Source: Promethearchaeota archaeon
GTDB taxonomy: Archaea > Asgardarchaeota > Lokiarchaeia > Sigyniarchaeales > SOKP01
Assembly: GCA_016839585.1 (NCBI GenBank)
Contig: JAEOTZ010000003.1
Location: forward strand, 1-64,000
Length of the DNA stretch: 64,000 bases
Reading direction: 5' to 3'
The position numbers and the translations under genes are program-made. The number at the start of each line of letters is the position of its first letter. Within the stretch, counting starts at the first letter, position 1. The notes under the pieces were generated by a model. That model made no database searches. It saw only the letters and a list, made by a program, of their open reading frames with translations, and was not told the DNA's origin. Below are positions 55,286-64,000 of this stretch, one piece after another.

Positions 55286-57136
55286 ATGTGTGGAATATTT
55301 GGTGTAATAACAAATCAAAAAGATATATCGATTGGAAAAATTGCTTTTGAAGGTATTAAACGTTTAGAATATCGAGGTTATGATTCTTGTGGAATAGTTA
55401 CTCAATTTAATTCCAAATTATATGTTAAGAAAGAATCTGGTAGAATTGATGAGATTCAGAAAAAAATAAATTTAACAGATTTTCCAAATGGTTCTAAACT
55501 TGCACTTGCTCATACAAGATGGGCAACTCATGGCGCACCTACGAAAAATAATAGTCATCCGCATTTAGATTGTTCGGGTGAAATAGCTATTGTTCATAAT
55601 GGAATAATAGATAATTTTATAGAATTGAGAAAAGAATTAACTGACAAAGGCCATATCTTTAAATCTGACACAGATACCGAGATAATTCCACATTTAATTG
55701 AAGATTTTATAAAAGATGGACTAAATCTTAAAGATGCTGTTATTCGCGCTTTAAAACGATGCCGCGGAGCTTATGCAATAGCTATTTGTTATGCTAAAAG
55801 TCCGGATTTAATATTTGTTGCTCGAAAAGGATCTCCTTTAGTTATTGGAATTGATCAAGATCGAGCAACTTATTGTGCTTCAGATATTCCAGCTTTTCTA
55901 CCCTTAACAAGGTATTGTTACATTATGGATGATGATGAATTGGCTAAATTAGAAGCTGGAAAGGTTTCATTCTTTAATATTAATGATGATACAAGAATTG
56001 AAAAGGAATTGCAAGAGATTGAATGGAGTATTGATGCTGCTGAAAAAGGAGGGTATGAACATTTTATGTTAAAAGAGATTTATGAAGAACCCATGGCACT
56101 AAGGCGCACTATGAAGATTCATAAAGATCAAATAATAAATTTCGCTAATGAGTTATGGTCAGCAAGTAATATTTATATCACAGCAGCCGGTACATCATTT
56201 TATGCTTCATTAGCTGGGAAATACATTATTACTAAATTTTTGGGAAAATATATTCACGCAGTTGAATGTTCTGAATTTAAGAACGAATTAGCAGAATGTC
56301 TAAGAGAAAATTCCGTAGTTATTGCACTCTCTCAATCTGGAGAAACTATAGATACAATTGATGCAATTCGGTGGGCAAAAAGAAAGAAAGGTGTAAAAGT
56401 ATTATCAATAACGAATGTAGTAGGATCAACTATTACTAGATACTCAGATCACGTGATTGTTACTCGTGCCGGACCTGAAATCGGGGTTGCTGCTACAAAA
56501 ACTTATTGTACTCAAGTATTAACTTTAGCATTGATTGCATTAGAAATAGCCAAATTACGAAAAATAGAATCATTTGAGGAGATAAAAAAATATTATGAAG
56601 CATTAAACTCAACTCCATCAATAATAGAAGAATTTCTGGAAACTAAAGTAGATTCTGTAAAAAAAATTATTAGATGTTTAGACAAAGAACACAACTTCTT
56701 TTTTTTGGCACGAGGTATATCTATTGCTACTGCTAAAGAAGGGGGACTAAAATTAAAAGAAATAGCATGTCGCTTCATAGAAGGCTATTCGGCGGCTCAT
56801 GCAAAACATGGGCCCATATCTCTCGTTAGAGATGGTTTTCCAATAATATTTATTGCACCACCCGATGAAACTTATGAAAGATTAATAGGTAATGTTATGG
56901 AATTTAAGGCAAGGGGAGGTAAAATCATTTCATTAGTTGTAGAAAGTGATGAAAAAATAACAGAATTGAGTGATATTACAATTCGAATTCCACAACCAGG
57001 AGATAGATACCATAATCTCTTTAGCCCAATAACTTTTATCCCTGCTTTACAGTTATTGGCTTATTATACCGCTTTATCTCACGGACTAGATCCTGATAAA
57101 CCATTGAACTTAAGTAAAACAGTAACTGTACATTAA
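55286..57136 (+). CDS. glmS: Glutamine-fructose-6-phosphate aminotransferase
   Basis: The 616-residue enzyme makes glucosamine 6-phosphate. The Cys nucleophile follows Met1 (MCGIFG), and RWATHGAPT and HNGIIDNF are glutaminase motifs. Two SIS domains follow, with TAAGTSFYASL, ALSQSGETIDT and the end SKTVTVH. Length and end are normal. The upstream gap of 213 bases is AT-rich, with tatatattta (55216-55225) as a possible TATA box; no glmS ribozyme was seen. Confidence 0.97.
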   Translation: MCGIFGVITNQKDISIGKIAFEGIKRLEYRGYDSCGIVTQFNSKLYVKKESGRIDEIQKKINLTDFPNGSKLALAHTRWATHGAPTKNNSHPHLDCSGEIAIVHNGIIDNFIELRKELTDKGHIFKSDTDTEIIPHLIEDFIKDGLNLKDAVIRALKRCRGAYAIAICYAKSPDLIFVARKGSPLVIGIDQDRATYCASDIPAFLPLTRYCYIMDDDELAKLEAGKVSFFNINDDTRIEKELQEIEWSIDAAEKGGYEHFMLKEIYEEPMALRRTMKIHKDQIINFANELWSASNIYITAAGTSFYASLAGKYIITKFLGKYIHAVECSEFKNELAECLRENSVVIALSQSGETIDTIDAIRWAKRKKGVKVLSITNVVGSTITRYSDHVIVTRAGPEIGVAATKTYCTQVLTLALIALEIAKLRKIESFEEIKKYYEALNSTPSIIEEFLETKVDSVKKIIRCLDKEHNFFFLARGISIATAKEGGLKLKEIACRFIEGYSAAHAKHGPISLVRDGFPIIFIAPPDETYERLIGNVMEFKARGGKIISLVVESDEKITELSDITIRIPQPGDRYHNLFSPITFIPALQLLAYYTALSHGLDPDKPLNLSKTVTVH

Positions 57137-57145
57137 TAATAAGTA

Positions 57146-58636
57146 TTACTCTCTTTTGATATCAAAGATATGACCATTCCAGGGGTTTAAATCTATATAT
57201 AAACCAAATTCATCTAGGTCTTCTCCTTTATAACTATAAGTTTTCTGATAGAGCAAATCTGTAAAATTCCAATTCTCAATGTTAAATTCTATTTGCTTAA
57301 GTCTGATATGTGCTTTTACATGAAATGGACTATAGTTAACCACAATAAGTCGAAAAATATCGTTATACCAACAGAGATAAGAAATTATATTTTGATAAGA
57401 GGGGTCATCAATAATAACAGGTTCAACTTTACAGAGGGACCAATTTGCTTTTTCAAATTTTCTTCCAGGTATGATACTTAATAAATTTTGGTAAAATTCA
57501 AGAAGATTCTTATTCTCTTCTTCGAATGGCCTTCTGCCTAATTGAACAGGTAATTTTACTTTATAACCACGAGTTTGACCTTCATGTATTAATCTTGCTC
57601 CTGGTAAAGTTAATGCTATAACAGCTGCTGCTTTTGATCGTTCTACTCCAAACTGTTCTATAGCTCTTAGCTCATCATGATTTTCTATGAATCTAACTAA
57701 CTTATTCTGATAGTCCCATTCTGCTTTGAGATGTTTCCTAACTGTTTCTGCGGTTTCATGAGCTAACCTGTCATAGAGTCTTTTATCATAGCAATAATCA
57801 AACCCTTGTTGTATAAGTTCCCATTCCATATCCCAATATACCTCTGCTATAAATAAGAAATTTGGAAACTTTTGTTTTACTGCTGGTATGACTTCTTTCC
57901 AAAATTCTTTTTCAAGTGGAATTCCTGCTTTTTCACCCCAAGTCTTTTTAAATACATTATTAGTCATAAGCATTGCCATATCACAACGAACACCATCACA
58001 TAATTCAGCGATACTCAATAACGTATTGATTGCTTTTTTACGAGCTTCAAAAGAAAATGCATTAATCTGGACAGTATCTGTCCATGGGTCAAAATAAGGA
58101 TCTCGACCATTAGCATACACAGTTTCCCCTACTGAAAAAAATCCATTCGGCTTAGTCATTAGATCCTCTAAAGTTCCAGTAATAAAAACATCTGATTTTT
58201 CTAAAATCCAGATATGATCAATAGAAACGTGATTAGGAACATAATCCAATATTAAACGGATGCCATGTTCTCGCAATTGCTTACGAAACTCAGTTAAACC
58301 ATCAATCCCACCAAGGTTAGAATCAACATGATAATAATAAACAGAATAAGGTGAACCTACAACATCATTTTCACCGAAATCATGTAAAGCCATATGATAT
58401 TCATTCTGTAAATCTTGGCGCTCAAGAGCAATCCTTCTTCCAGCAGGACTACGCTCCCATATACCCATTAGCCAAACGGCATCAAAATATGTTATCTCTT
58501 TATTAAATTCTTCATGAGGAATATTGTTCAAATTGATTGGACTATTGTAAGTTTCAGATAAATACGTAAGCCATGACCAAGTGTTTATTTCATAAATTTT
58601 AGGATTGCTGGGCCAATCAGATTCTTTAAATAGCAT
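57146..58636 (-). CDS. GH13 family (alpha-amylase superfamily) protein
   Basis: The 496-residue protein has all four GH13 regions: ILDYVPNHVS, GVRCDMAMLM with the Asp nucleophile, FIAEVYWDMEW with the Glu, and FIENHDELRA. There is no signal peptide, so it works in the cytoplasm. The start WPSNPKIYEINTWSWL is typical of a group of alpha-glucan-active enzymes. A transferase or hydrolase on maltodextrin or glucosyl compounds is likely. Its 3' end converges on glmS, only 10 bases away. Confidence 0.88.
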   Translation of the reverse strand: MLFKESDWPSNPKIYEINTWSWLTYLSETYNSPINLNNIPHEEFNKEITYFDAVWLMGIWERSPAGRRIALERQDLQNEYHMALHDFGENDVVGSPYSVYYYHVDSNLGGIDGLTEFRKQLREHGIRLILDYVPNHVSIDHIWILEKSDVFITGTLEDLMTKPNGFFSVGETVYANGRDPYFDPWTDTVQINAFSFEARKKAINTLLSIAELCDGVRCDMAMLMTNNVFKKTWGEKAGIPLEKEFWKEVIPAVKQKFPNFLFIAEVYWDMEWELIQQGFDYCYDKRLYDRLAHETAETVRKHLKAEWDYQNKLVRFIENHDELRAIEQFGVERSKAAAVIALTLPGARLIHEGQTRGYKVKLPVQLGRRPFEEENKNLLEFYQNLLSIIPGRKFEKANWSLCKVEPVIIDDPSYQNIISYLCWYNDIFRLIVVNYSPFHVKAHIRLKQIEFNIENWNFTDLLYQKTYSYKGEDLDEFGLYIDLNPWNGHIFDIKRE

Positions 58637-58773
58637 TATAATTTTTCGCCTAATTCAACTTGATTATCTCAATGAATATAAATTATCTTCTTTTCCTTAT
58701 AAAATAAATATATATAAATTTTTATATAATCATAATTATAATATAGAAAAATTATAAGATTAAATTAAAAAAA

Positions 58774-59388
58774 ATGAGCGAAGAAAAAGAAGCACTAAGA
58801 AAGTTAATAATGTTGATCTCGGATTTACGAGCAAAAGATGAAGAAAGATACGCTAGTCATGTTGATTTCATGAAATGAGTTGCGGCTTCCGTAATTCACG
58901 TGACTGAGACAATCAAAATGATTGGTGCCATCGAATCTCAAATGAATAAACATTGGAATACAGTCTTAGACTCCTTAAAGGAACTAAATGAAAGCATTAG
59001 TGCAAATTTGGATTCTTTACTTACAGGAATTAGTCCAAAGGGTTTAAGAGAAACATCAAAATCCTTAAAAGAAATTATGGATACTATGAATAAAAGTGTG
59101 CAATCAATGAATTTAGAAAAAGTATTAAGTGAATTGAAAGGATTAAAAGGTACCAATATAGCACCTCTAATACCCCAACAAATAAGTTTGAGTAAACAAC
59201 CAGAACCAATAACTGCAGGTATAAGTATAACACCTCCAGTCGTAACGACAACTCCATCAATGCCACCAGCACCAGCACCTGAAACTGAGGTTTATGGATA
59301 TGTACCTGGTAAGAAAAAAGAAAAAAAGAAGAAAGAAGAGGAAGACGAACCTCATCTTATCAGACCTTCTGATTTATTTAAGAAATAA
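58774..59388 (+). pseudogene. Coiled-coil protein gene interrupted by an in-frame TGA
   Basis: ATG 58774 opens a frame MSEEKEALRKLIMLISDLRA, which meets TGA at 58876-58878 after 34 codons. The same frame then continues unbroken, VAASVIHVTETIKMIGAIES and on to the stop at 59388. The whole reading is about 204 codons, with helical N-terminus, Pro-rich linker and a lysine-glutamate tail ending RPSDLFKK. A TGG to TGA change in FMKW-VAAS is the simplest reading. Alternatively the real gene starts at GTG 58900 (162 residues), or TGA is decoded. AAATATATATAAA lies about 60 bases upstream. Confidence 0.6.
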
Positions 59389-59427
59389 GTTTTTTGATTT
59401 ATTCTCTTTCTATATTTTGGGTAGTTT

Positions 59428-60729
59428 TTACTTGAATATTTCCATGTAGGTTCTAAGTTGTGCTTTCACAACATCAACATTTTCACCAATTTTTCTAAAA
59501 TTAATAACAATTGCGGGGACCTCAAGTTCAGATTTAATTTTACTTTTTAGGATTTCATAGGAATTTGAAAGTGAAGGACATCCAAATAATTGGTTAATTA
59601 TTATCCCATCAATTTCCAAATTTTTAACAAAATTTAAATAAGAATTAGTTAAAGCATCAGAATCACACCCTATGCCCTTTTTTGAGGCGTCTAGTAGAAA
59701 ACGGGCATAATCTTCAACTGGATCTGAATTCTCTGATACAGAAATTTCATCAATTAATCCTAAAATTTCCCAATCAGCATATAATGCTCGACCCCCTAAC
59801 TCATAGATTATTTCATGAGTTTCTGGTTCCCAACCTCCAAACATGGGAGCTATTAAGATACGTGGCATGTCTGATACATCCATTCCGATTCCTTTTTTTA
59901 TTCTTTCTCGCATTTCAGTAACTAATTGACTCATATTTTCTAAATATCTTTGCGCATTAGAATTATAATCTTGGAATGAAATTGTTAACAATGCTAATAT
60001 CTCAGCAAAAGTAGCGGGATTACAAGGATAAAAATCAGATGAACATATTTCATATAAAATTGTTTTATAAAACCTTTTAACTTGATTACCTATTCGAAAT
60101 TGCTTTTTTAAACTATTATCAGTAATATAATTCCCTGTTATACCCTCTAATTCTGATATTGCTTTTTTGACATTATTTACCATAATTTCTAATGTTTTAT
60201 CTTCATTTTCTGCTTCTCTTGGAGGAATATTAACCCAAATTTGATTAGGAACTATTGATTGTAATGATTCTGAGAATTTATTCCACTTACCGCAACGCAT
60301 GGCAAAATTTAAGTTCGCATCTAAAACACTTCCCCTTGATTTATGCATTCCATAGAGAGCATTTACACCATAACATAAGTCAGAAGGTACTCCATTCTCT
60401 ACTCCTAAATCATACATTTCATTATATTTATCATTAATTGAGTTAACAACATCATCTAATACTTTTTCAACTACCTTTAAAAAGTCTAATTGCCTTGCGA
60501 TCCCTAAAATTTTTGTTGTAAGATCCCAACCAAATAAGCTTGTGGCAGAATTTAATGCCATCAAATATAAATTAATTTTGAATTTCTCCATTCTTATGGG
60601 AAATACTGGTATTGCATTAGCAGCAAAAACTAAATCTGGAAAGCCTAATGCAACAGAAATTAGTTTCTTTTTCTCTTTTTGTTTTCTCTTCGTTAAATAA
60701 TCTCTACCCGTTAAAAAATTATAAGACAT
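59428..60729 (-). CDS. 2-hydroxyacyl-CoA dehydratase D-component-like subunit, paralogue 1
   Basis: The 433-residue protein belongs to the HgdB/BcrC-type subunits that hold a 4Fe-4S cluster. Cysteines occur in SDLCYGVNALYG, SSDFYPCNPATFAE and NQLFGCPSLSNSYE, all at positions shared with the next gene. GGRALYADWE and APMFGGWEPETHEI are common to both paralogues. The first usable ATG is 60729, but 12 codons upstream (ADDVISFTSVLK) also align with the start of the paralogue, without a start codon. The partner or alternative subunit is the next gene upstream. Confidence 0.85.
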   Translation of the reverse strand: MSYNFLTGRDYLTKRKQKEKKKLISVALGFPDLVFAANAIPVFPIRMEKFKINLYLMALNSATSLFGWDLTTKILGIARQLDFLKVVEKVLDDVVNSINDKYNEMYDLGVENGVPSDLCYGVNALYGMHKSRGSVLDANLNFAMRCGKWNKFSESLQSIVPNQIWVNIPPREAENEDKTLEIMVNNVKKAISELEGITGNYITDNSLKKQFRIGNQVKRFYKTILYEICSSDFYPCNPATFAEILALLTISFQDYNSNAQRYLENMSQLVTEMRERIKKGIGMDVSDMPRILIAPMFGGWEPETHEIIYELGGRALYADWEILGLIDEISVSENSDPVEDYARFLLDASKKGIGCDSDALTNSYLNFVKNLEIDGIIINQLFGCPSLSNSYEILKSKIKSELEVPAIVINFRKIGENVDVVKAQLRTYMEIFK

Positions 60730-60929
60730 CTTTAAAACTGAAGTAAAGCTTATAACATCGTCGGCATAAATACTCGTTTCTAAATCATCTCCAAAGATCC
60801 ATAAAAAAATTGTATGATTCTATATTTTAAATGTAATCATATTTTTCTAAAAAAATTTTGGAGAAATAATAAATAAAATACGAATTATATTAAGACTTTA
60901 AATAACAAGTTTAATTCAAAAGAAAATTC

Positions 60930-62288
60930 TCATTTAAACATCTCCATAAAGGCTCCCAAGCGTGTTTTAACTTGTTCTACATTCTCTCCAATCTTATTAA
61001 AAGTTAAAGCAATACTTGGAATTTCAAGGTCTCTACGAATTTTTTCTTTAAGCATTGCATAACAATTTGAAATTGAATGACAGCCAAATAATTGAATAAA
61101 AACAAGACCTTCAGCATTTAATTGTTTAGCTAATCTGATGTAGGAATCTGTAAGGGTGTCATTGTCACAACCGATTCCCGTCTTAGTAGCATTCAATAGA
61201 AATTGAGCATATGCTTCTACAGGATCCGAGAATTTTGAGATAGGTATTTCTTCCAAGAGTAATAGCATGTCCCAATCAGCATATAATGCTCGGCCCCCTA
61301 ACTCATAGATTATTTCATGGCTTTTTGGTTCCCAACCTCCAAACATGGGTGTAACCAGAATTCGTGGCATTTTACTTACATCCATTCCAATTTTATTTCT
61401 AATTCTCTCTTTCATTTCATTTACTAATGATAACATATTATCTCTATATCGAATTGCATTGGAATTATAATCTTGAAAACTATTATTTAAAATTACTAAT
61501 ATTTCACTAAATGTGGCAGGATTACAGGGATAAAAATCAGATGTGCTTATTTCATATAGAATTGTTTTGTAATATTTCCTTATTTCATTGGCTACTTGAA
61601 AATGATTTCGTAAAATATTTTTATCATAATTATTTCCACTTATCTTTTCTAATTCTCTAATAGCATCATAAATATTTTCTGTTAATAATTCTAAGGCATT
61701 ACCAATGTTTCTCGGGGGAATGTCAATCCAGACCTGTTTAGCAGGATTCTCAATCGTTTTCAAGGATTCTAAATACTTATTCCATGCACTGCATCGAATT
61801 GTGTAATTCAAAGTAGCTTCTACATTCTTTCCCTTACTCACATGCATACCATAGAGAGACTTTATTCCATAACAAAAATCATTCGGAATGCCACTTTCTA
61901 TTCCAAGGTCATACATTTCATTATATTTATCATTAACAGTATCTATCACATCACCAATGATTTCTTCGATGATTCTACTTGCTTCACTAATTCCAAGATT
62001 TTTTACAAAGCTTAAAAATTTAGAAACACGCTTCCACCCAAAAATATCAGAGCCTAAAGAGAGATATGTGAGATATTTATGGATTTTAAAGGCATGCATC
62101 CTTATTGGAAAAACAGGGACTAAATCAGGAAATCCATAGATTAAATCTGAAAAGGGTAGAGCAACTGATATTAATTTTTTCTTTTCCCGGAACTTCTTTC
62201 TCTTTAAATAATCTCTTCCTGCTAATAGATTGTAAGCAATTCTTAATACAGATGAGAATTGAATGATATCATCAGCCATTAAACTCAT
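60930..62288 (-). CDS. 2-hydroxyacyl-CoA dehydratase D-component-like subunit, paralogue 2
   Basis: The 452-residue protein starts MSLMADDIIQFSSVLRIAYN and resembles the preceding gene over its whole length, sharing CNPATFxEIL, MFGGWEP and LFGCHSISNC. Such subunits with a radical-type mechanism dehydrate 2-hydroxyacyl-CoA or reduce aryl-CoA. Its ATG is two bases after the stop of the third subunit gene, so these two are one operon. Confidence 0.88.
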   Translation of the reverse strand: MSLMADDIIQFSSVLRIAYNLLAGRDYLKRKKFREKKKLISVALPFSDLIYGFPDLVPVFPIRMHAFKIHKYLTYLSLGSDIFGWKRVSKFLSFVKNLGISEASRIIEEIIGDVIDTVNDKYNEMYDLGIESGIPNDFCYGIKSLYGMHVSKGKNVEATLNYTIRCSAWNKYLESLKTIENPAKQVWIDIPPRNIGNALELLTENIYDAIRELEKISGNNYDKNILRNHFQVANEIRKYYKTILYEISTSDFYPCNPATFSEILVILNNSFQDYNSNAIRYRDNMLSLVNEMKERIRNKIGMDVSKMPRILVTPMFGGWEPKSHEIIYELGGRALYADWDMLLLLEEIPISKFSDPVEAYAQFLLNATKTGIGCDNDTLTDSYIRLAKQLNAEGLVFIQLFGCHSISNCYAMLKEKIRRDLEIPSIALTFNKIGENVEQVKTRLGAFMEMFK

Positions 62289-62290
62289 TT

Positions 62291-63427
62291 TTACAACATC
62301 TCCATGAATGCTTCTATTCGAGTAGATAATTGACCTCGATTAGCTCTTGAATAATCTCTTTCTAAATTTAATACACGAATCCCTTTTTCTTGTAATTGAT
62401 TTTTTAAATGAGCAGACATAATTGAAATGTGATCACAAAATTTTATAATATGATTTATAACTCCTAATTTCTTTCCAGTTTTCAGCTTGTAATCGTGATA
62501 AATTTTTTCAATTTGGGAAATTTTAAATTCTAAATAATTAGGAACGGAATGATCTCCATAAATATTATCATGAAATCTTTTAATAATCAAATTAAGAGGA
62601 TCCTTTTTAGCATCAATCAGCTTATCATCTATAATTTGTGAAGAATAATGATTACCAATCCACGTATCTAAAAAGACAACATTTCCTCCTGCTTCTTCTA
62701 TTAAATCAATCAGATAATCATTTATAAAAATTGAACATCCAGTAAGTACAAGATCTTTTGAATTAATTTGATTAATAGGTGACTTTTCTTTATATTCTTG
62801 AATTATTTGTTCCAAATCTTGAATAAAATCGGGACCAAATAATAATGCTTTTTGAATTATTTTTAATTTTTTAGATCCTTTCATATATAAATTATTTATT
62901 TCTAGAAGTCTTTTCTTAAACTTATTATATTTTAATATACTCTCCCTCAAATCTTTACTTGGTATTTCGCTTCCCCTTATTTTTTCAAGCTGTTGCTTCA
63001 AATCAATTAATTCTAATTTAAAATATTTTAGACTATTATCATTCTTAGTATATGAAATATAGAAGTTTAGTCGTGGGATATTAAAATATTTTGAGATTAT
63101 TTCAGAAGCACATATATCAGAAACGCAATGGTTTGATACAATAAAGTAGTCTAATAAATCTAAAAAATTAAATTGACTTGGTTTTAATGAGAACAATCCA
63201 ATGGAAGATTGGGCAAATGCACAAGTCGAAGGTGGTAGGTAATCATGACTAGCATTCATCAAATCATCATTTCCTGCAAATATCATTCTCAATGGAATAA
63301 ATCCAGCAGCATCTATTAATTCTTCAGGTATATTATCATGAGCAATGAATCCAATTACTTTTTTTCCTTCTTCTTTTTTTTCTTTGAGATATAATGAATA
63401 TTCTGATAATATTTCTAAATCATCCAT
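62291..63427 (-). CDS. 2-hydroxyacyl-CoA dehydratase subunit D family protein (HgdB-like)
   Basis: The 378-residue protein has the family start GKKVIGFIAHDNIPEELIDA, APPSTCAF-like PPSTCAFAQSSIGL, NHCVSDICASEI, VLTGCSIFIND and VVFLDTWIGNHYS. It is a standard-size dehydratase/reductase subunit, with Cys at the cluster-binding positions. With paralogue 2 it may form the two-subunit catalytic component; paralogue 1 is an extra or alternative partner. The activase lies about 110 bases upstream. Confidence 0.88.
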   Translation of the reverse strand: MDDLEILSEYSLYLKEKKEEGKKVIGFIAHDNIPEELIDAAGFIPLRMIFAGNDDLMNASHDYLPPSTCAFAQSSIGLFSLKPSQFNFLDLLDYFIVSNHCVSDICASEIISKYFNIPRLNFYISYTKNDNSLKYFKLELIDLKQQLEKIRGSEIPSKDLRESILKYNKFKKRLLEINNLYMKGSKKLKIIQKALLFGPDFIQDLEQIIQEYKEKSPINQINSKDLVLTGCSIFINDYLIDLIEEAGGNVVFLDTWIGNHYSSQIIDDKLIDAKKDPLNLIIKRFHDNIYGDHSVPNYLEFKISQIEKIYHDYKLKTGKKLGVINHIIKFCDHISIMSAHLKNQLQEKGIRVLNLERDYSRANRGQLSTRIEAFMEML

Positions 63428-63538
63428 TGTATTATTAAAAAATTATTGAATTATTTATCAAAAAAGAGGTAATTCTTCAAAAAAGTTACTGATTAAAAAA
63501 ATAATGAGTATTATAATAATTTTAAAATCAAATAATGT

Positions 63539-64000
63539 TTAATTACTTTGATTTTCTTGAGCTATTAAAGCAGCTCCAATAGCTCCTGTTAATTGAGGGT
63601 ATTTTGGACTAACTATCTCGAATCCTAGTTCTTCTTCTAAATATTTTTTAACCGCAGGATTTTTAGCGACTCCACCACAAAAAATTAGTTTAGGTCCAAC
63701 CCCAATACGTTTTGCCATACCTGCAACTCTTCTTGCTATGGATTTATGAATTCCACTTGCTATGTCTTGCTTAGAGGCTCCTCTAGCAAAAAGACTGATA
63801 ACTTCACTCTCTGCAAAAACAGTACATGTAGAACTAATAGCGGCAGGTTTAGTTGAATTCAAGGCTAAGTCTCCAAATTCACTAATTGGGACCTCTAATG
63901 CATGTGCCATGACTTCAAGAAACCTTCCAGTTCCTGCTGCGCATTTATCATTCATTTGAAAATCAATGACATTCCCAGTTTTCTGAGACATAACAATAGC
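63539..64000 (-). CDS. Acyl-CoA dehydratase activase, C-terminal part (gene continues beyond window)
   Basis: The frame is open to the right edge, so the N-terminal ATPase half lies outside. What remains has FQMNDKCAAGTGRFLEVMA with one of the two cluster-binding Cys, AISSTCTVFAESEVISL with the other, and IFCGGVAKNPAVKKYLEEEL. That is the BcrA/BadF/HgdC ATPase family. The protein uses ATP to pass one low-potential electron to the dehydratase or reductase encoded downstream. The Met at 63991 is internal, not the start. Confidence 0.92.
   Translation of the reverse strand, partial: AIVMSQKTGNVIDFQMNDKCAAGTGRFLEVMAHALEVPISEFGDLALNSTKPAAISSTCTVFAESEVISLFARGASKQDIASGIHKSIARRVAGMAKRIGVGPKLIFCGGVAKNPAVKKYLEEELGFEIVSPKYPQLTGAIGAALIAQENQSN

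Noticed and set aside
56593-56778. Antisense open frames within glmS, glmM, PurL and other long genes
   Set aside because: They lie opposite well-supported coding regions and have no recognisable product or start signal.

Overview
The window looks like a piece of an Asgard archaeal chromosome, most probably from the Lokiarchaeia (Promethearchaeia). This is inferred from gene content and composition. The DNA is strongly AT-rich. It encodes an archaeal-type geranylgeranyl reductase, the archaeal/Gram-positive-style purS-purQ-purL triplet, stand-alone NadE, PadR regulators, many small zinc-ribbon proteins, large BspA-type surface proteins with a C-terminal membrane anchor, and a set of 2-hydroxyacyl-CoA dehydratase / benzoyl-CoA reductase-like genes. 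Shine-Dalgarno sites, where present, are GGTGA or GGAGG types. No rRNA or tRNA gene was recognised, so the taxonomic call is moderate.

Layout. Bases 1-9000 form a cell-surface and accessory region: two paralogous BspA-repeat surface proteins (the first cut by the window edge), a beta-propeller protein with two membrane helices, a small Ig-like anchored protein, a DUF362 protein, a PrcB-type secreted protein, and several small or broken genes. Bases 9000-14600 hold small genes: a start-less SRPBCC gene, a flavodoxin, a duplicated-hairpin membrane protein, a zinc-ribbon protein, a lysine-rich coiled-coil protein, NadE and two unknowns. Bases 14800-19600 carry a 1229-residue Eco57I/type IIG-like restriction-modification protein, an unknown follower and a DUF6125-like protein. 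Bases 19860-23770 have a ZIP metal transporter, a two-gene E1 dehydrogenase (alpha, beta) and an amidohydrolase. Bases 23870-27560 have a ribbon-helix-helix gene, a truncated reductase copy, an ABC transporter pair and the intact geranylgeranyl reductase. Bases 27600-39360 carry an FG-GAP-like membrane protein, an Hsp20/PadR pair with a candidate operator, a 7-helix protein, a serine hydrolase, an M28 peptidase, a HAD phosphatase and a CBS / Gly-Arg-rich zinc-ribbon membrane pair.

Bases 40100-45135 are mostly purine synthesis (purL, purQ, purS overlapping; purC) plus a MazG-like pyrophosphohydrolase. Bases 46190-50456 form an apparent operon of an FGGY kinase, a CCG-type iron-sulfur protein and an AGPS/GlcD-type FAD oxidase. 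Bases 52660-58636 are amino-sugar and glycan metabolism (phosphohexomutase, NagB-like, GlmS, GH13). Bases 59428-64000 hold three 2-hydroxyacyl-CoA dehydratase-type subunits and the start of the activating ATPase gene.

A recurring theme is damaged or start-less coding DNA: a frameshift at about 4760, missing starts at 9479, 39934 and about 60765, an in-frame TGA at 58876, a truncated reductase at 24215 and regulator/BRCT remnants at 52347-52565. Either this region is rich in gene decay, or the assembly carries some errors. The most interesting leads are the FGGY/CCG/AGPS-like operon, the PadR-Hsp20 pair with shared Cys-Pro-Phe motifs and repeated operator, the dehydratase cluster, the CBS/RGG/zinc-ribbon pair, and a hairpin-ACA element at 30362-30437 that resembles an archaeal H/ACA guide RNA.
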